Source: Bacteroidales bacterium UBA5548
GTDB taxonomy: Bacteria; Bacteroidota; Bacteroidia; Bacteroidales; UBA932
Direction of reading: 5' to 3'
Assembly (NCBI GenBank): GCA_002425935.1
Contig: DINE01000027.1
Span: forward strand, 170,491 to 234,490
DNA: 64,000 bases
In this document: in pieces, positions 36,281-44,982 of the stretch
How positions within the stretch are numbered: the first letter of the stretch is position 1
How the letters are laid out: each line of letters begins with the position of its first letter
The notes under the pieces: model-generated
Told to the model about the DNA's origin: nothing
The model's database searches: none
What the model saw: the letters and a program-made list of their open reading frames with translations, nothing else
Translations under genes and position numbers: made by a program

Positions 36281-37636
36281 TTACGGCATAACAGCGTATG
36301 TCACAATTAGCTTAGGTTTCCTTGATGCCGCAGGTCCATTAATAATTGCCTTGCCATATAGCAGGTTCTGAACGTGGAAGGTTGTTACACCTGAATAGAA
36401 ATCACTCTTTTTGTACACAGGCGTTACCCAGGCTTTAAGGGTGCTCCCAGTGATTTTACCTTGAATCATTCGCTGAATGTATGAGCTCACATCAAGTGAA
36501 TAGAAAAGAAGCGAACGGTTGATAGAGCCATTGGTCTCAAAAACACCAAGGTCATTAACCGGTTCGTAAAGTGTCAGGTGGTCCAGATCTGATGTTTCGC
36601 GTGTAGACAGGAATACTTGTGAAGGGAAGTAGTTGAGTCTGGTGAAATCAACCGGGTTTTCATAAGGAAGTCTTATCTCTGCTTTGGCAATAACCACCCT
36701 GTTAATATCGATGTTGTTTTGTTGCGCCCAGTTCTGCAGTTGTGTTTTTACCTTTGTAAAGTCTATATAAGGTTTGACTCCTGCGAGACCTTCGATGTAA
36801 ATCTTCTCAACAGGCTCAGTTGTCTCAAGAGTACCTGATGAGTGAGTAAACTTATTGACCGATGCTAGTCCGTCCCTCACATAGTACATAATTGTACTGT
36901 CTTTGTCTATACCTTTTTGAGTATCCACATGTCTGTATTGCAGCAGAAAATAGATGTTGGTAGGAGGCATCATATTAAAGCGCCCACCTGTTAATGCTCC
37001 CGGAAGAGGGTCTGTTGCCATGTAAAAGCCTTTGTATCTTTTCATAAACAAACCGGAAGAGTCGCTCTCCTGTTTAGTTGCCGAAAGAAGCTCCTGTGCA
37101 AAGGAGAGTGAGAGGTTCATGTTAAGACTGTCGCCTCCGAAATAGACATTACCTCCGATATTCAGTGGAACAGGATCAAAGTCGCCTGCTTTAATTGAGT
37201 TATTATACGCGACATTTGAGTCCAGATCGATATTTAATTTGTACAGATAAAAGTTCTGAGGGATATTTGCTTCGCTCTCATAAAAGTATGACTTGTCACT
37301 TACAGCCATATACATCTTAAACGATTTAGCTACCGGATTCTGGCCAAATGTCAGTGAGTCTCTTAATGGAACAAACTGAAAGGCAGCCGATGCATTAACC
37401 AGCCCTAAATCAGGATCCTTATAGCTTCCAATCACAAGTGATGAAGGATAGAGAGTCTGAAGACTGTCAGATAACTTCATCTCAACCGGAAGGTTGAATT
37501 CAGTTACAGACACATTTAAAATGTGGTCTGAGGGCAGTAACCCCGACCCGGTTGATTTGTCTGTTTCTATGCATGAAGTTAATATTGCCCCTGTAAGAAT
37601 CGCTGCTGCAGAACGAAAGATGTTCCTAATTGTCAT
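36281..37636 (-). CDS. DUF4270 lipoprotein
   Basis: The 451-residue protein has a signal peptide with lipobox ILTSC and matches DUF4270 across its length: SGLLPSDHILNVSV near the N-terminus, VIGSYKDPDLGLVNASAAFQF, and a C-terminal PKLIVTYAVMP. Function is unknown; it is a conserved exported Bacteroidota protein. It overlaps the upstream GT5 fragment gene by an ATGA, a common pairing in this phylum. Confidence 0.9.
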   Translation of the reverse strand: MTIRNIFRSAAAILTGAILTSCIETDKSTGSGLLPSDHILNVSVTEFNLPVEMKLSDSLQTLYPSSLVIGSYKDPDLGLVNASAAFQFVPLRDSLTFGQNPVAKSFKMYMAVSDKSYFYESEANIPQNFYLYKLNIDLDSNVAYNNSIKAGDFDPVPLNIGGNVYFGGDSLNMNLSLSFAQELLSATKQESDSSGLFMKRYKGFYMATDPLPGALTGGRFNMMPPTNIYFLLQYRHVDTQKGIDKDSTIMYYVRDGLASVNKFTHSSGTLETTEPVEKIYIEGLAGVKPYIDFTKVKTQLQNWAQQNNIDINRVVIAKAEIRLPYENPVDFTRLNYFPSQVFLSTRETSDLDHLTLYEPVNDLGVFETNGSINRSLLFYSLDVSSYIQRMIQGKITGSTLKAWVTPVYKKSDFYSGVTTFHVQNLLYGKAIINGPAASRKPKLIVTYAVMP

Positions 37637-38460
37637 TTTTTAGCCAGAATTTTATCGTAAAACTGAATGTACTCATCTACATATGTGGAATCCGGGGCAG
37701 TGGTGTCAATAAAGCCGAGTACCGGAAGAGCGCTTTTATTAATGGATCCGGTAAGCTCCGGTTCAAGTTCACTTTCACCGTAAATAATTCCATCGGAGTA
37801 CTGTATTGCAAGTTTTGCAAGATTTATGCCATTAGCAGGATTGAGCACCTCAATATCTCTGGCCCTGAGGCCCGGTACAGTAATCTTTGATTTAATATCT
37901 TCTGCAAATACCTGATCCAGACCCTCGTTGTAAAGCGAGAGGACCACTTTGCTCTCTGCAAAAATCGGATCATCCTGATATATTTTCTTAAGATAAAGAG
38001 GAAGAAAGTATGATATCCACCCCTGACAATGAATAATATCGGGCTTCCACCTGAGCTTCTTCACTGTCTCCAGAACTCCTCTTGCAAAGAACGATGCCCT
38101 CTCTTCATTGTCATTGAAGTAGTTTTCATTTTCGTCTTTGCTTATATACTTTCTGTAGAAATAGTCCTCGTTGTCTATAAAGTAGACCTGCATCCTTGCA
38201 GATGAAATTGAGGATACCTTGATAATAAGTGGTCTGTCAATATCATTGATGATAATGTTCATGCCGGAAAGTCGTATAACTTCGTGAAGCTGATTGCGTC
38301 TCTCGTTTATAAGACCATATTTGGGCATGAAAGATCGTATTTCGAATCCTTTTTCCTGTACACCCTGAGGGAGATAGCGCCCCGTCCTCGAAATTGTAGT
38401 TTCGGGCAGAAAGGGGAATATTTCGGAGCTCACATAAAGGACTCTCTTGGGATCACTCAT
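37633..38460 (-). CDS. Glycogen/starch synthase N-terminal domain (GT5), half-length
   Basis: The protein has about 275 residues from ATG 38460, where MSDPKRVLYVSSEIFPF begins. A GTG at 38493 is unlikely because it lies inside the -7 box at 38493-38500. It matches the first half of GT5 glycogen synthases (the KxGG-type substrate region is replaced by PETTISRTGRYLPQG), including IIHCQGWISYFLPLY. The C-terminal GT-B half is absent: DUF4270 follows at once. It is probably not an active polymerase by itself and may bind sugar nucleotide or regulate. Confidence 0.82.
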   Translation of the reverse strand: MSDPKRVLYVSSEIFPFLPETTISRTGRYLPQGVQEKGFEIRSFMPKYGLINERRNQLHEVIRLSGMNIIINDIDRPLIIKVSSISSARMQVYFIDNEDYFYRKYISKDENENYFNDNEERASFFARGVLETVKKLRWKPDIIHCQGWISYFLPLYLKKIYQDDPIFAESKVVLSLYNEGLDQVFAEDIKSKITVPGLRARDIEVLNPANGINLAKLAIQYSDGIIYGESELEPELTGSINKSALPVLGFIDTTAPDSTYVDEYIQFYDKILAKK

Positions 38461-38492
38461 TTTTCCTGAAAGAATTAATGGCAAATTGTTCA

Positions 38493-38500
38493 CAAAGATA
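38493..38500 (-). promoter_or_regulatory. -7 box for the GT5 fragment / DUF4270 operon
   Basis: The minus strand reads TATCTTTG, an exact TAnnTTTG match, 32 bp before ATG 38460. It supports the ATG over the GTG at 38493. Confidence 0.6.
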
Positions 38501-38529
38501 ATAAAATTAATTTAATTGGACATTTTATG

Positions 38530-38537
38530 TATCTTTG
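38530..38537 (+). promoter_or_regulatory. -7 box for ftsX
   Basis: TATCTTTG lies 14 bp upstream of ATG 38552, back to back with the divergent box at 38493-38500. A start codon further up (TTG 38516) would lie upstream of the expected transcription start, so ATG 38552 is favoured. Confidence 0.6.
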
Positions 38538-38551
38538 GAATCATTTTGGCA

Positions 38552-39430
38552 ATGAAGAAGAGAGAGAAGAACATTATATACAGAAGGCTGATTCAGTCGT
38601 ACTTGTCATCTGTTATAAGCATCAGTATGGTGCTTATGCTGGTGGGTCTTTCGGGGTTAATGGCGGTGAACGCCCGTTCGGTTTCCGATTTTTTCAGAGA
38701 GAATATTAAACTGTCGCTCATGTTCAGTGCATCAGCAGAAGAGAGTTATGCCAAAGAGGTTATGTCTCTTCTGGAGAAGGAGCAGTATGTTAAAGAGGCA
38801 AGATTTATCTCCAGGGAGCAGGGTACAGCCGAAATGACAGAAATTCTAGGTGCCGATTTTCTTTCGGTATTCGAGACAAACCCAATCCCCTTGTCTGTCG
38901 ATCTTTTTCTTAAGGCAAGATATCTTGAGCCGGACTCCCTGATAGCTGTAGAGCAGCAGTTGTCGCAAATTGAGGGTGTTGAGGAGGTAGTGTATCAGGA
39001 GTCGCTTGTAAAGACAATAAATGAGAATATGGAGAAGGCAGGCTATGCAATAGGTGTGGTTATTCTGCTTTTGCTATTTATCTCTTTTGTTCTGATAAAT
39101 AATACAGTAAGACTTAATCTGTATGCAAAGCGGTTTACCATACATGCCATGAAACTTGTGGGAGCTAAAAGATCGTTTATAAGAAAGCCAATGCTGAAAG
39201 GGGCTCTGCTTCAGGGGTTTGTTTCGGGCGTTCTCTCTGTAGCCATATTGTCTGCGGGGGTATACCTTGTTTACAAAGATCTTCCCGAGCTTTTCAATAT
39301 TCTTGATATCACACTTGTTGGAGTGGTGTTTGCAGGAGTTGTGGCGCTTGGAGTTGTACTCTGCGTGGTTAGCACATGGATTATTGTAAACAGATTGGTG
39401 TCAATGTCAGGAGATGATATTTATTATTAA
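38552..39430 (+). CDS. ftsX: Cell division protein FtsX-like permease
   Basis: The protein has about 292 residues from ATG 38552. It has an N-terminal membrane segment, a periplasmic domain (about 60-170, containing EEVVYQESLV at its end) and three further membrane segments (VVILLLLFISFVLI onward), the FtsX layout. FtsX links the ABC ATPase FtsE to peptidoglycan hydrolases during division. No ftsE is adjacent, as is common in Bacteroidota. It heads an operon with DUF3098, uppP and lpxH. Confidence 0.93.
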   Translation: MKKREKNIIYRRLIQSYLSSVISISMVLMLVGLSGLMAVNARSVSDFFRENIKLSLMFSASAEESYAKEVMSLLEKEQYVKEARFISREQGTAEMTEILGADFLSVFETNPIPLSVDLFLKARYLEPDSLIAVEQQLSQIEGVEEVVYQESLVKTINENMEKAGYAIGVVILLLLFISFVLINNTVRLNLYAKRFTIHAMKLVGAKRSFIRKPMLKGALLQGFVSGVLSVAILSAGVYLVYKDLPELFNILDITLVGVVFAGVVALGVVLCVVSTWIIVNRLVSMSGDDIYY

Positions 39431-39449
39431 AATATAAAAACTTTATATT

Positions 39450-39683
39450 ATGGATTCCGGAAAATTTGCAATTCCTTATAAAAACCTGATTTACATTGTA
39501 GCAGGCTTGTTTCTTATGATAGCGGGATACGCACTGATGACTGGTGGCGGAACTGATGACCCCAATGTCTTTACAGGTGAAGAGATGTTCAGTTTCAGAA
39601 GAATTGTACTTGCGCCTCTCTTTATCCTGGCCGGATTTGCTGTAGAGATTTTTGCAATAATGCATAAACCTAAGAACAAATGA
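39450..39683 (+). CDS. DUF3098 small membrane protein
   Basis: This 77-residue protein has two membrane segments with a short DDPNVFTGEEMFSFRR loop, the DUF3098 pattern. It lies between ftsX and uppP, overlapping uppP by an ATGA. That gene order is conserved in Bacteroidota. Its role is unknown, but the neighbours point to envelope or division functions. Confidence 0.92.
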   Translation: MDSGKFAIPYKNLIYIVAGLFLMIAGYALMTGGGTDDPNVFTGEEMFSFRRIVLAPLFILAGFAVEIFAIMHKPKNK

Positions 39684-40471
39684 GTTTTTTAGAGGCTCTT
39701 ATTCTGGGTCTTGTTCAGGGCCTTACGGAGTTTCTTCCGGTTAGCAGCAGCGGCCATCTTGCAATCGGTAAGGAGTTACTTGGCATTGAAGCCGGCAACC
39801 TGTCGTTTGAGATTGCAGTGCACGCTGCAACAGTTTTAAGTACCATTGTTGCTTTCAGAAAGGATATTTTACATCTCCTCTCCTCATTTTTTAAATTCAG
39901 GTATAATCAGGAGACATCTTATCTTTTTAAAATCGCATTGAGTATGGTGCCGGTGCTCATTGTGGGCCTTTTCTTCAAGGAGAGGGTAGAGGCAATTTTT
40001 GGTTCCGGCCTTTTAATAGTTGGGATATCACTTATTGTTACAGCCTCGTTGCTGACTCTCTCCCAATATGTCAAGGTCAAAGAAGGGGGCATTAAATATG
40101 GAAACGCTCTTATTATCGGTGTTGCACAGGCATTTGCCGTGCTGCCCGGGCTCTCACGATCGGGCGCCACTATCTCTGCAGGGCTCTTGTCAGGTGTTAA
40201 AAGAGAGGAGGTTGCAAAATTCTCCTTTCTAATGGTCCTAGTTCCGATTTTAGGAGAGAGCTTTCTGGAGCTCATTTCAGGAGGGTTTGCTGCCGGGGAG
40301 TCAGGGATTAACCCTTTTGTACTAATGACGGGATTCTCTGCCGCATTTATCTCCGGCTTGTTTGCTTGCCGGACAATGATAAAACTGGTTAAAAGAGCAA
40401 AACTAACCGGTTTTGCAATATACTGCGCAACAGCGGGTATACTAAGCATTCTTTACTCAGTACTTGCCTAA
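39680..40471 (+). CDS. uppP: Undecaprenyl-diphosphate phosphatase
   Basis: The 263-residue integral membrane enzyme (BacA family) dephosphorylates undecaprenyl diphosphate so the lipid carrier can be reused in peptidoglycan and other wall polymers. The active-site motifs LTEFLPVSSSGHL and PGLSRSGATIS are both intact. It starts by ATGA overlap with DUF3098 and is followed 5 bp on by lpxH. Confidence 0.97.
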   Translation: MSFLEALILGLVQGLTEFLPVSSSGHLAIGKELLGIEAGNLSFEIAVHAATVLSTIVAFRKDILHLLSSFFKFRYNQETSYLFKIALSMVPVLIVGLFFKERVEAIFGSGLLIVGISLIVTASLLTLSQYVKVKEGGIKYGNALIIGVAQAFAVLPGLSRSGATISAGLLSGVKREEVAKFSFLMVLVPILGESFLELISGGFAAGESGINPFVLMTGFSAAFISGLFACRTMIKLVKRAKLTGFAIYCATAGILSILYSVLA

Positions 40472-40476
40472 CAGCC

Positions 40477-41223
40477 ATGTCAGGAAACCTTCATATATTT
40501 CTGTCAGATGTCCATCTTGGACTTAAAGCATTTGATCCGGTAGCCAGAGAGAGGGAGTTTGCCCGCTTTCTGAACAACCTGCCTCAAGAGACAGCGGCTT
40601 TATATCTGGTTGGAGATATATTTGACTTCTGGTATGAGTATAAATATGTGATTCCAAGAGGGTACTCAAGAACGCTCGGTGCTTTGGCAAACCTTTCAGA
40701 CAGAGGAGTTGCAATCCATTTCTTTAAAGGGAACCACGATATGTGGACCTTCGGATTTCTTGAGAGAGAGTTAGGTGTCAATATACTTAAAGACCCCTCT
40801 GTTGTTGACATATCGGGTACCAGATTTTGCATAGCTCATGGAGATGAGCTTGGAAATGAGCGTGGACAAAAGATTTTGAAATCTATATTCAGAAACAGAT
40901 TTTTACAGGCGTGTTTTAGTGCACTACATCCAAGAGTTGCCTTTGCTATTGCTCTGCGTTGGTCCAGACACAACCGGCTTTCAAAAGGTGAACAGTTCAG
41001 GTTCAGAGGAGAAAATGACCCTCTCTATAAGTTTGCCTCTGAATTTGAGAAGAGTTGCAAAGTTGACCACTTTATATTTGGTCATATGCATACACCCGGC
41101 AACACATTAACTCCCGGAGGCGCAGGATTTTTTATTCTAGGTGAGTGGATTCACGGTTGTGAGTACCTGATCTTTAATTCAGATACCCGTGAGTTAATTT
41201 GGGCAGATGGACGCCGCAAGTAG
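40477..41223 (+). CDS. lpxH: UDP-2,3-diacylglucosamine diphosphatase (LpxH-like)
   Basis: The 248-residue metallophosphoesterase has the family motifs in order: SDVHLG, GDIFDFWYEY, KGNHDMW, AHGDELG and GHMHTP. LpxH removes UMP from UDP-2,3-diacylglucosamine to make lipid X in lipid A synthesis. It could instead be a sequence-related UDP-diacylglucosamine diphosphatase with different specificity. It is in the ftsX-uppP operon and ends 1 bp before the convergent DUF4294 gene. Confidence 0.9.
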   Translation: MSGNLHIFLSDVHLGLKAFDPVAREREFARFLNNLPQETAALYLVGDIFDFWYEYKYVIPRGYSRTLGALANLSDRGVAIHFFKGNHDMWTFGFLERELGVNILKDPSVVDISGTRFCIAHGDELGNERGQKILKSIFRNRFLQACFSALHPRVAFAIALRWSRHNRLSKGEQFRFRGENDPLYKFASEFEKSCKVDHFIFGHMHTPGNTLTPGGAGFFILGEWIHGCEYLIFNSDTRELIWADGRRK

Positions 41224-41224
41224 G

Positions 41225-41845
41225 TTAGAAAAGGGAGTAGTAGAGATAGTCAAATGAGCCGAGTCTGTACATCTGAACCAGCTCCTCTGTTAGTTTATCA
41301 TCGCCGAATCGGTCATACGGTTTCCTGAGATCAGATCCGAAAAGCTTTGCAATTCCCTGCCAAAAGCCAGCCGCAGCACTCCCTTTATAGCCGCGAATCA
41401 ATGAGTATGAGCTCTGCCCAACCTCCCGGTCTATCAGCTTAAGAAGGAGGCGACCCTGAGATATGGTCATCTTTCTAAGGGGCTTCTCAAACTCGTTAAA
41501 GAGCTGGGTTTCGAAATTTCTGATATACCTCTCCCTCTCTTTTGCAGTAAATTTTGAGTTGTTAAGCACACTGTCGGCCTCCAGTATCTTCTCTTTTGCT
41601 ACCAGTGCATATGGGTATGTCTTTCTGAAATTATAGACCAGACGGTAAAATTCTCTCCACTCCTTTCCCTTCATCCTGTTCTTGTCCCACGCAAAATGGT
41701 ATACAGCATTTAAGTTAATCTGGAAAACAGTATCACGACCCTCCATTTTATAGGTCACTCTGTACCCATGATCCTGGGCCTTTGCAAATGTTTGAAAAAC
41801 AGGTGCCGTAAATAATATTATAAAACAAAGGATGGTTCTCTTCAT
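41225..41845 (-). CDS. DUF4294 exported protein
   Basis: The protein has about 206 residues from ATG 41845 (a TTG at 41854 would add three). A signal peptide ending near AKAQD precedes the DUF4294 domain, seen in YRVTYKMEGRDTVFQI and the central FRKTYPYALVAKE and YIRNFETQLF segments. Function is unknown. It is transcribed divergently from the glutamate transporter gene and convergently with lpxH. Confidence 0.88.
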   Translation of the reverse strand: MKRTILCFIILFTAPVFQTFAKAQDHGYRVTYKMEGRDTVFQINLNAVYHFAWDKNRMKGKEWREFYRLVYNFRKTYPYALVAKEKILEADSVLNNSKFTAKERERYIRNFETQLFNEFEKPLRKMTISQGRLLLKLIDREVGQSSYSLIRGYKGSAAAGFWQGIAKLFGSDLRKPYDRFGDDKLTEELVQMYRLGSFDYLYYSLF

Positions 41846-41900
41846 AAAAAACAAAATTACCTCTTTTTGCCATCATGTTCAAGAATTAGACCAAAAACAC

Positions 41901-41908
41901 TATATTTG
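41901..41908 (+). promoter_or_regulatory. -7 box for gltS
   Basis: TATATTTG matches TAnnTTTG and lies 16 bp upstream of the gltS start at 41925. No well-placed -33 TTTG was found. Confidence 0.6.
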
Positions 41909-41924
41909 GTGAAAATCTTAAACT

Positions 41925-43286
41925 ATGCTCTCTTCTGTTTACGGTCCCTGGACCCTTTTTACCGATCTGGGGATAATTTTTGCGCTGTTACTTGCCGGTA
42001 AATTTATCCGTGTTAAGGTCAGATTCATTCAAAAACTATTTATTCCACCTTCACTTATTGCAGGGTTTCTTGGTCTGGCTCTCGGGCCCAACGGTTTTGA
42101 ACTGCTCCCTTTTTCAGGACACCTTGGAACATATGCCGGGATTCTGATAGCACTGGTGTTCGGAGCACTTCCTTTATCATCACCAAAGTTTTCATTCAGA
42201 GAGGTCTCAGGAAGAGTCGGTCCTATCTGGGCATATGCTCAGCTGGGAATGCTTATTCAGTGGGCAGTCATGGGGCTTTTTGGACTGTTTGTTCTTAATG
42301 TCATATGGCCGCAACTCCATCCTGCGTTCGGAGTCATGCTCCCGACCGGGTTTTATGGAGGTCACGGAACTGCAGCAGCTATAGGTAGTGCATTTGAGGG
42401 GCTAGGATGGGATGAGGCAAAAAGTCTGGGAATGACTACTGCAACAACTGGAGTTGTAGTTGCTATAATCTTGGGCCTTGTTATGGTCAAATGGGCTGCG
42501 GCAAGAGGGGAGACTAAATTTATTAAGGATTTTTCAGATTTGCCCGATGATCTCAGAACCGGACTGATTCCGGAGGAGAGGAGAGAGAGTGCAGGAAAGG
42601 TGACAACATCATCAATCTCCATTGACTCTCTGGCTTTCCATCTGGCATTTGTCTTTGTGGTTGCACTTATAGGATATCTGCTTAGTCAGGGGGTAAAATA
42701 TTACTATCCAAAGCTCGAGATTCCCGTCTTCTCTGCATCATTCATTGTAGGACTCATACTTAAGAAGATATTCGACGCGACAGGAGTTTCAGATTATATA
42801 TGCCCTCAGCAAACCTCCCGCCTCAGCAGTACTTTTACAGATTTGCTGGTTGCCTGTGGTGTGGCCTCAATTAAACTAAGTGTGGTGGTTAAATATGCTG
42901 TGCCTCTAATTATACTTATTTTAACCGGAATAGTTGTCGTATGGCTGATTACATTTATTCTTGGGAAGAGACTTTGTAAAACATTCTGGTTTGAAAGGTC
43001 GATATTTGCCTGGGGTTGGTGGACAGGAACCATGGCGATGGGAATCGCCCTTTTAAGAATAGTCGATCCAAAAATGGAGAGCAAGGCAATGGATGATTAT
43101 GCACTTGCATATCTGCCGATTGCTCCTGTAGAGATTCTGCTGATTACCTTTGTTCCTGTAATGTTTGCAAGTGGTATGGGGGCGTGGATACTGCTTGCCT
43201 CCCTTGTAGCGTCTGTCGCAATAATTGCTCTTGCAAAGAGAATGGGGTGGTGGATTAAGCCCTCCAAAAAGACCACATTAAAATAA
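41925..43286 (+). CDS. gltS: Sodium/glutamate symporter (ESS family)
   Basis: The 453-residue membrane protein has two homologous halves with GltS/ESS patterns: FGVMLPTGFYGGHGTAAAIG in the first and LLVACGVASIKLSVV followed by GWWTGTMAMGIALLRIVDP in the second. These are the paired re-entrant loops of the family. It probably imports glutamate with Na+. It is 20 bp before the M19 dipeptidase gene, so uptake and dipeptide hydrolysis may be co-expressed. Confidence 0.88.
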   Translation: MLSSVYGPWTLFTDLGIIFALLLAGKFIRVKVRFIQKLFIPPSLIAGFLGLALGPNGFELLPFSGHLGTYAGILIALVFGALPLSSPKFSFREVSGRVGPIWAYAQLGMLIQWAVMGLFGLFVLNVIWPQLHPAFGVMLPTGFYGGHGTAAAIGSAFEGLGWDEAKSLGMTTATTGVVVAIILGLVMVKWAAARGETKFIKDFSDLPDDLRTGLIPEERRESAGKVTTSSISIDSLAFHLAFVFVVALIGYLLSQGVKYYYPKLEIPVFSASFIVGLILKKIFDATGVSDYICPQQTSRLSSTFTDLLVACGVASIKLSVVVKYAVPLIILILTGIVVVWLITFILGKRLCKTFWFERSIFAWGWWTGTMAMGIALLRIVDPKMESKAMDDYALAYLPIAPVEILLITFVPVMFASGMGAWILLASLVASVAIIALAKRMGWWIKPSKKTTLK

Positions 43287-43306
43287 CCAATCAATTAAGA
43301 GACAAA

Positions 43307-44377
43307 ATGAGCCGCATCACATTTACTCTATCACTTCTTGCCTCAGCAATATTGTTGACAACATTTTCCACTAAACTATCTGCACAGTCACTTGAACAGC
43401 AGGCGGCAATGATTCACAAGAAATTTCTTACAATAGATACTCACAACGATACAGCCCTTCATATTAACAATCCTGATGCAGAGTACAGAGTTACAAAGGG
43501 CCAGGTTACATTTCCCATGATGAAGGAGGGGGGGCTTGATGCTGCCCTTTTTGCAATCTTCATTACACAGCGGGAGAGAGACGATGCCTCTTTGCTCAGT
43601 GCTACAAAGTATGTGACCGATAACCTCTCCAGATTCCGCAAATATGTAGAAGAGTATAAAGAGGTATCAATTGCATACAACTCCGATGATCTTTTAAGGA
43701 ACAAGAGTAAGGGCATTACCTCCGTTGTTCTGGCAATAGAGAACGGATACGCTGTAGGGAAAGACCTCTCAAATCTTGAGATGTTCAGAGATATGGGAGT
43801 AAGAGCAATTACTTTGTGTCATAATCTTAATAACGATATTTGTGACGCATCGATGGATAAAGGGCCGGAACACAACGGATTATCTGACTTTGGAGTTAAA
43901 GTTGTGCAGGAGATGAATCGTCTGGGTATTATTATAGATGTATCACATGCGTCAACTGAGACGGTTTTTGATGTTCTTAAGGTGAGCAAAAAGCCTGTAA
44001 TGGCCAGCCATTCCGGAGTTTGGTCGATTAAAAATCATAACAGGAATCTTAAAGATAAAGAGATAAAGGCAATCGCCGCTGCAGGAGGGCTGATTCAGGT
44101 GGCTACCGGCAGATTTTTCCTTTCCGAACTGCCAAAGGACTCCGTAACCGTTGCTCATATTGCCGACCATATAGATTATGTTAAAAATCTTGTTGGTATA
44201 GAGCATGTGGGAATCGGTACCGATTTTGACGGAGGCGGAGGGGTAGTGGGTATGGAGAATGTTTCAAAAATGAAGAACCTCACAATAGAGCTTCTTAAAA
44301 GGGGATATACCCAAAGAGAGCTCGAACTCTTCTGGGGAGGTAATTTTATTAAATTTCTGAAAGTTCAGAATTTGTAA
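43307..44377 (+). CDS. Exported membrane dipeptidase (M19)
   Basis: The 356-residue protein has a signal peptide ending near KLSAQS and the zinc-site motifs of renal dipeptidase M19: DTHNDT near residue 45, a Glu in LAIENGYAVG, DVSHAST, VMASHSG and GIGTDFDGG. M19 enzymes hydrolyse a wide range of dipeptides, including D-containing ones. Co-location with the glutamate transporter suggests periplasmic release of amino acids followed by uptake. Confidence 0.93.
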   Translation: MSRITFTLSLLASAILLTTFSTKLSAQSLEQQAAMIHKKFLTIDTHNDTALHINNPDAEYRVTKGQVTFPMMKEGGLDAALFAIFITQRERDDASLLSATKYVTDNLSRFRKYVEEYKEVSIAYNSDDLLRNKSKGITSVVLAIENGYAVGKDLSNLEMFRDMGVRAITLCHNLNNDICDASMDKGPEHNGLSDFGVKVVQEMNRLGIIIDVSHASTETVFDVLKVSKKPVMASHSGVWSIKNHNRNLKDKEIKAIAAAGGLIQVATGRFFLSELPKDSVTVAHIADHIDYVKNLVGIEHVGIGTDFDGGGGVVGMENVSKMKNLTIELLKRGYTQRELELFWGGNFIKFLKVQNL

Positions 44378-44394
44378 AATATTTTCAACATCCT

Positions 44395-44424
44395 TTTGCA
44401 CATTTAAATTTTTTGGTATATTTG
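44395..44424 (+). promoter_or_regulatory. Promoter of the rplP-rplQ ribosomal operon
   Basis: A -33 TTTG (44395-44398) and a perfect -7 TATATTTG (44417-44424) are separated by 18 bp. This is the best promoter match in the window. It gives a leader of about 115 nt before rplP. Confidence 0.82.
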
Positions 44425-44430
44425 CAACCC

Positions 44431-44485
44431 GCCAAATATCTATTCAATATATCTATTTGGCTGACAATTAGGGAAATAACCCTAA
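44431..44485 (+). promoter_or_regulatory. Structured leader before rplP (two hairpins)
   Basis: Hairpin 1 has perfect 8-bp arms GCCAAATA (44431-44438) and TATTTGGC (44454-44461). Hairpin 2 has perfect 6-bp arms TTAGGG (44468-44473) and CCCTAA (44480-44485) and is followed by AAAA then six T (44489-44494), like a weak attenuator. The remaining leader to 44546 shows no other structure. A ribosomal-protein feedback site is a reasonable but unproven reading. Confidence 0.55.
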
Positions 44486-44546
44486 AAATTTTTTGACCAA
44501 AGCACACAATTATATTTACTGTTATCGTTAAACTGTAAAAAAAGCA

Positions 44547-44966
44547 ATGTTACAACCAAAAAAAACCAAGTTCAGAAGGCAGCAGAAAGGCCGTATGAAA
44601 GGGATCGCACAGAGGGGAAATCAGCTCTCTTTTGGATCTTTCGGAATTAAAACTACAGCGGCGTGTTGGCTAACCGGACAACAAATCGAGGCTGCCCGCC
44701 AGGCCGTAGTAAGGTATATGAAGCGTGAGGGTCAGATCTGGATTCGCGTATTCCCCGATAAGCCATTTACCAAGAAGCCTGCAGAGGTTCGTATGGGTAA
44801 AGGAAAAGGTGCTCCGGAGGGATTTGTATGTCCAATTACCCCGGGTCGTATGATAATTGAGGCAGAGGGAGTTCCGCTCGAGGTGGCCAAAGAGGCTCTT
44901 CGTCTGGGTGCCCAGAAACTGCCGGTAGTTACAAAATTTGTAGTCCGCAGGGATTATCAGGAATAA
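44547..44966 (+). CDS. rplP: 50S ribosomal protein L16
   Basis: The 139-residue protein is recognisable from LQPKKTKFRRQQKGRMKG, the IRVFPDKPFTKKPAEVRMGKG core and the C-terminal AAKLPVVTKF-type stretch. It sits near the tRNA A and P sites and the peptidyl transferase centre. It is the first gene after the promoter at 44395-44424, whereas rpsC normally lies just upstream of rplP. Here the upstream neighbour is the unrelated dipeptidase gene. Confidence 0.98.
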   Translation: MLQPKKTKFRRQQKGRMKGIAQRGNQLSFGSFGIKTTAACWLTGQQIEAARQAVVRYMKREGQIWIRVFPDKPFTKKPAEVRMGKGKGAPEGFVCPITPGRMIIEAEGVPLEVAKEALRLGAQKLPVVTKFVVRRDYQE

Positions 44967-44982
44967 TAAAAGCAGAAATAAT

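Noticed and set aside
37633..38460. Frameshifted full-length glycogen synthase
   Set aside because: The sequence directly downstream is an intact DUF4270 gene with ATGA overlap; no GT-B C-terminal remnant in any frame nearby.
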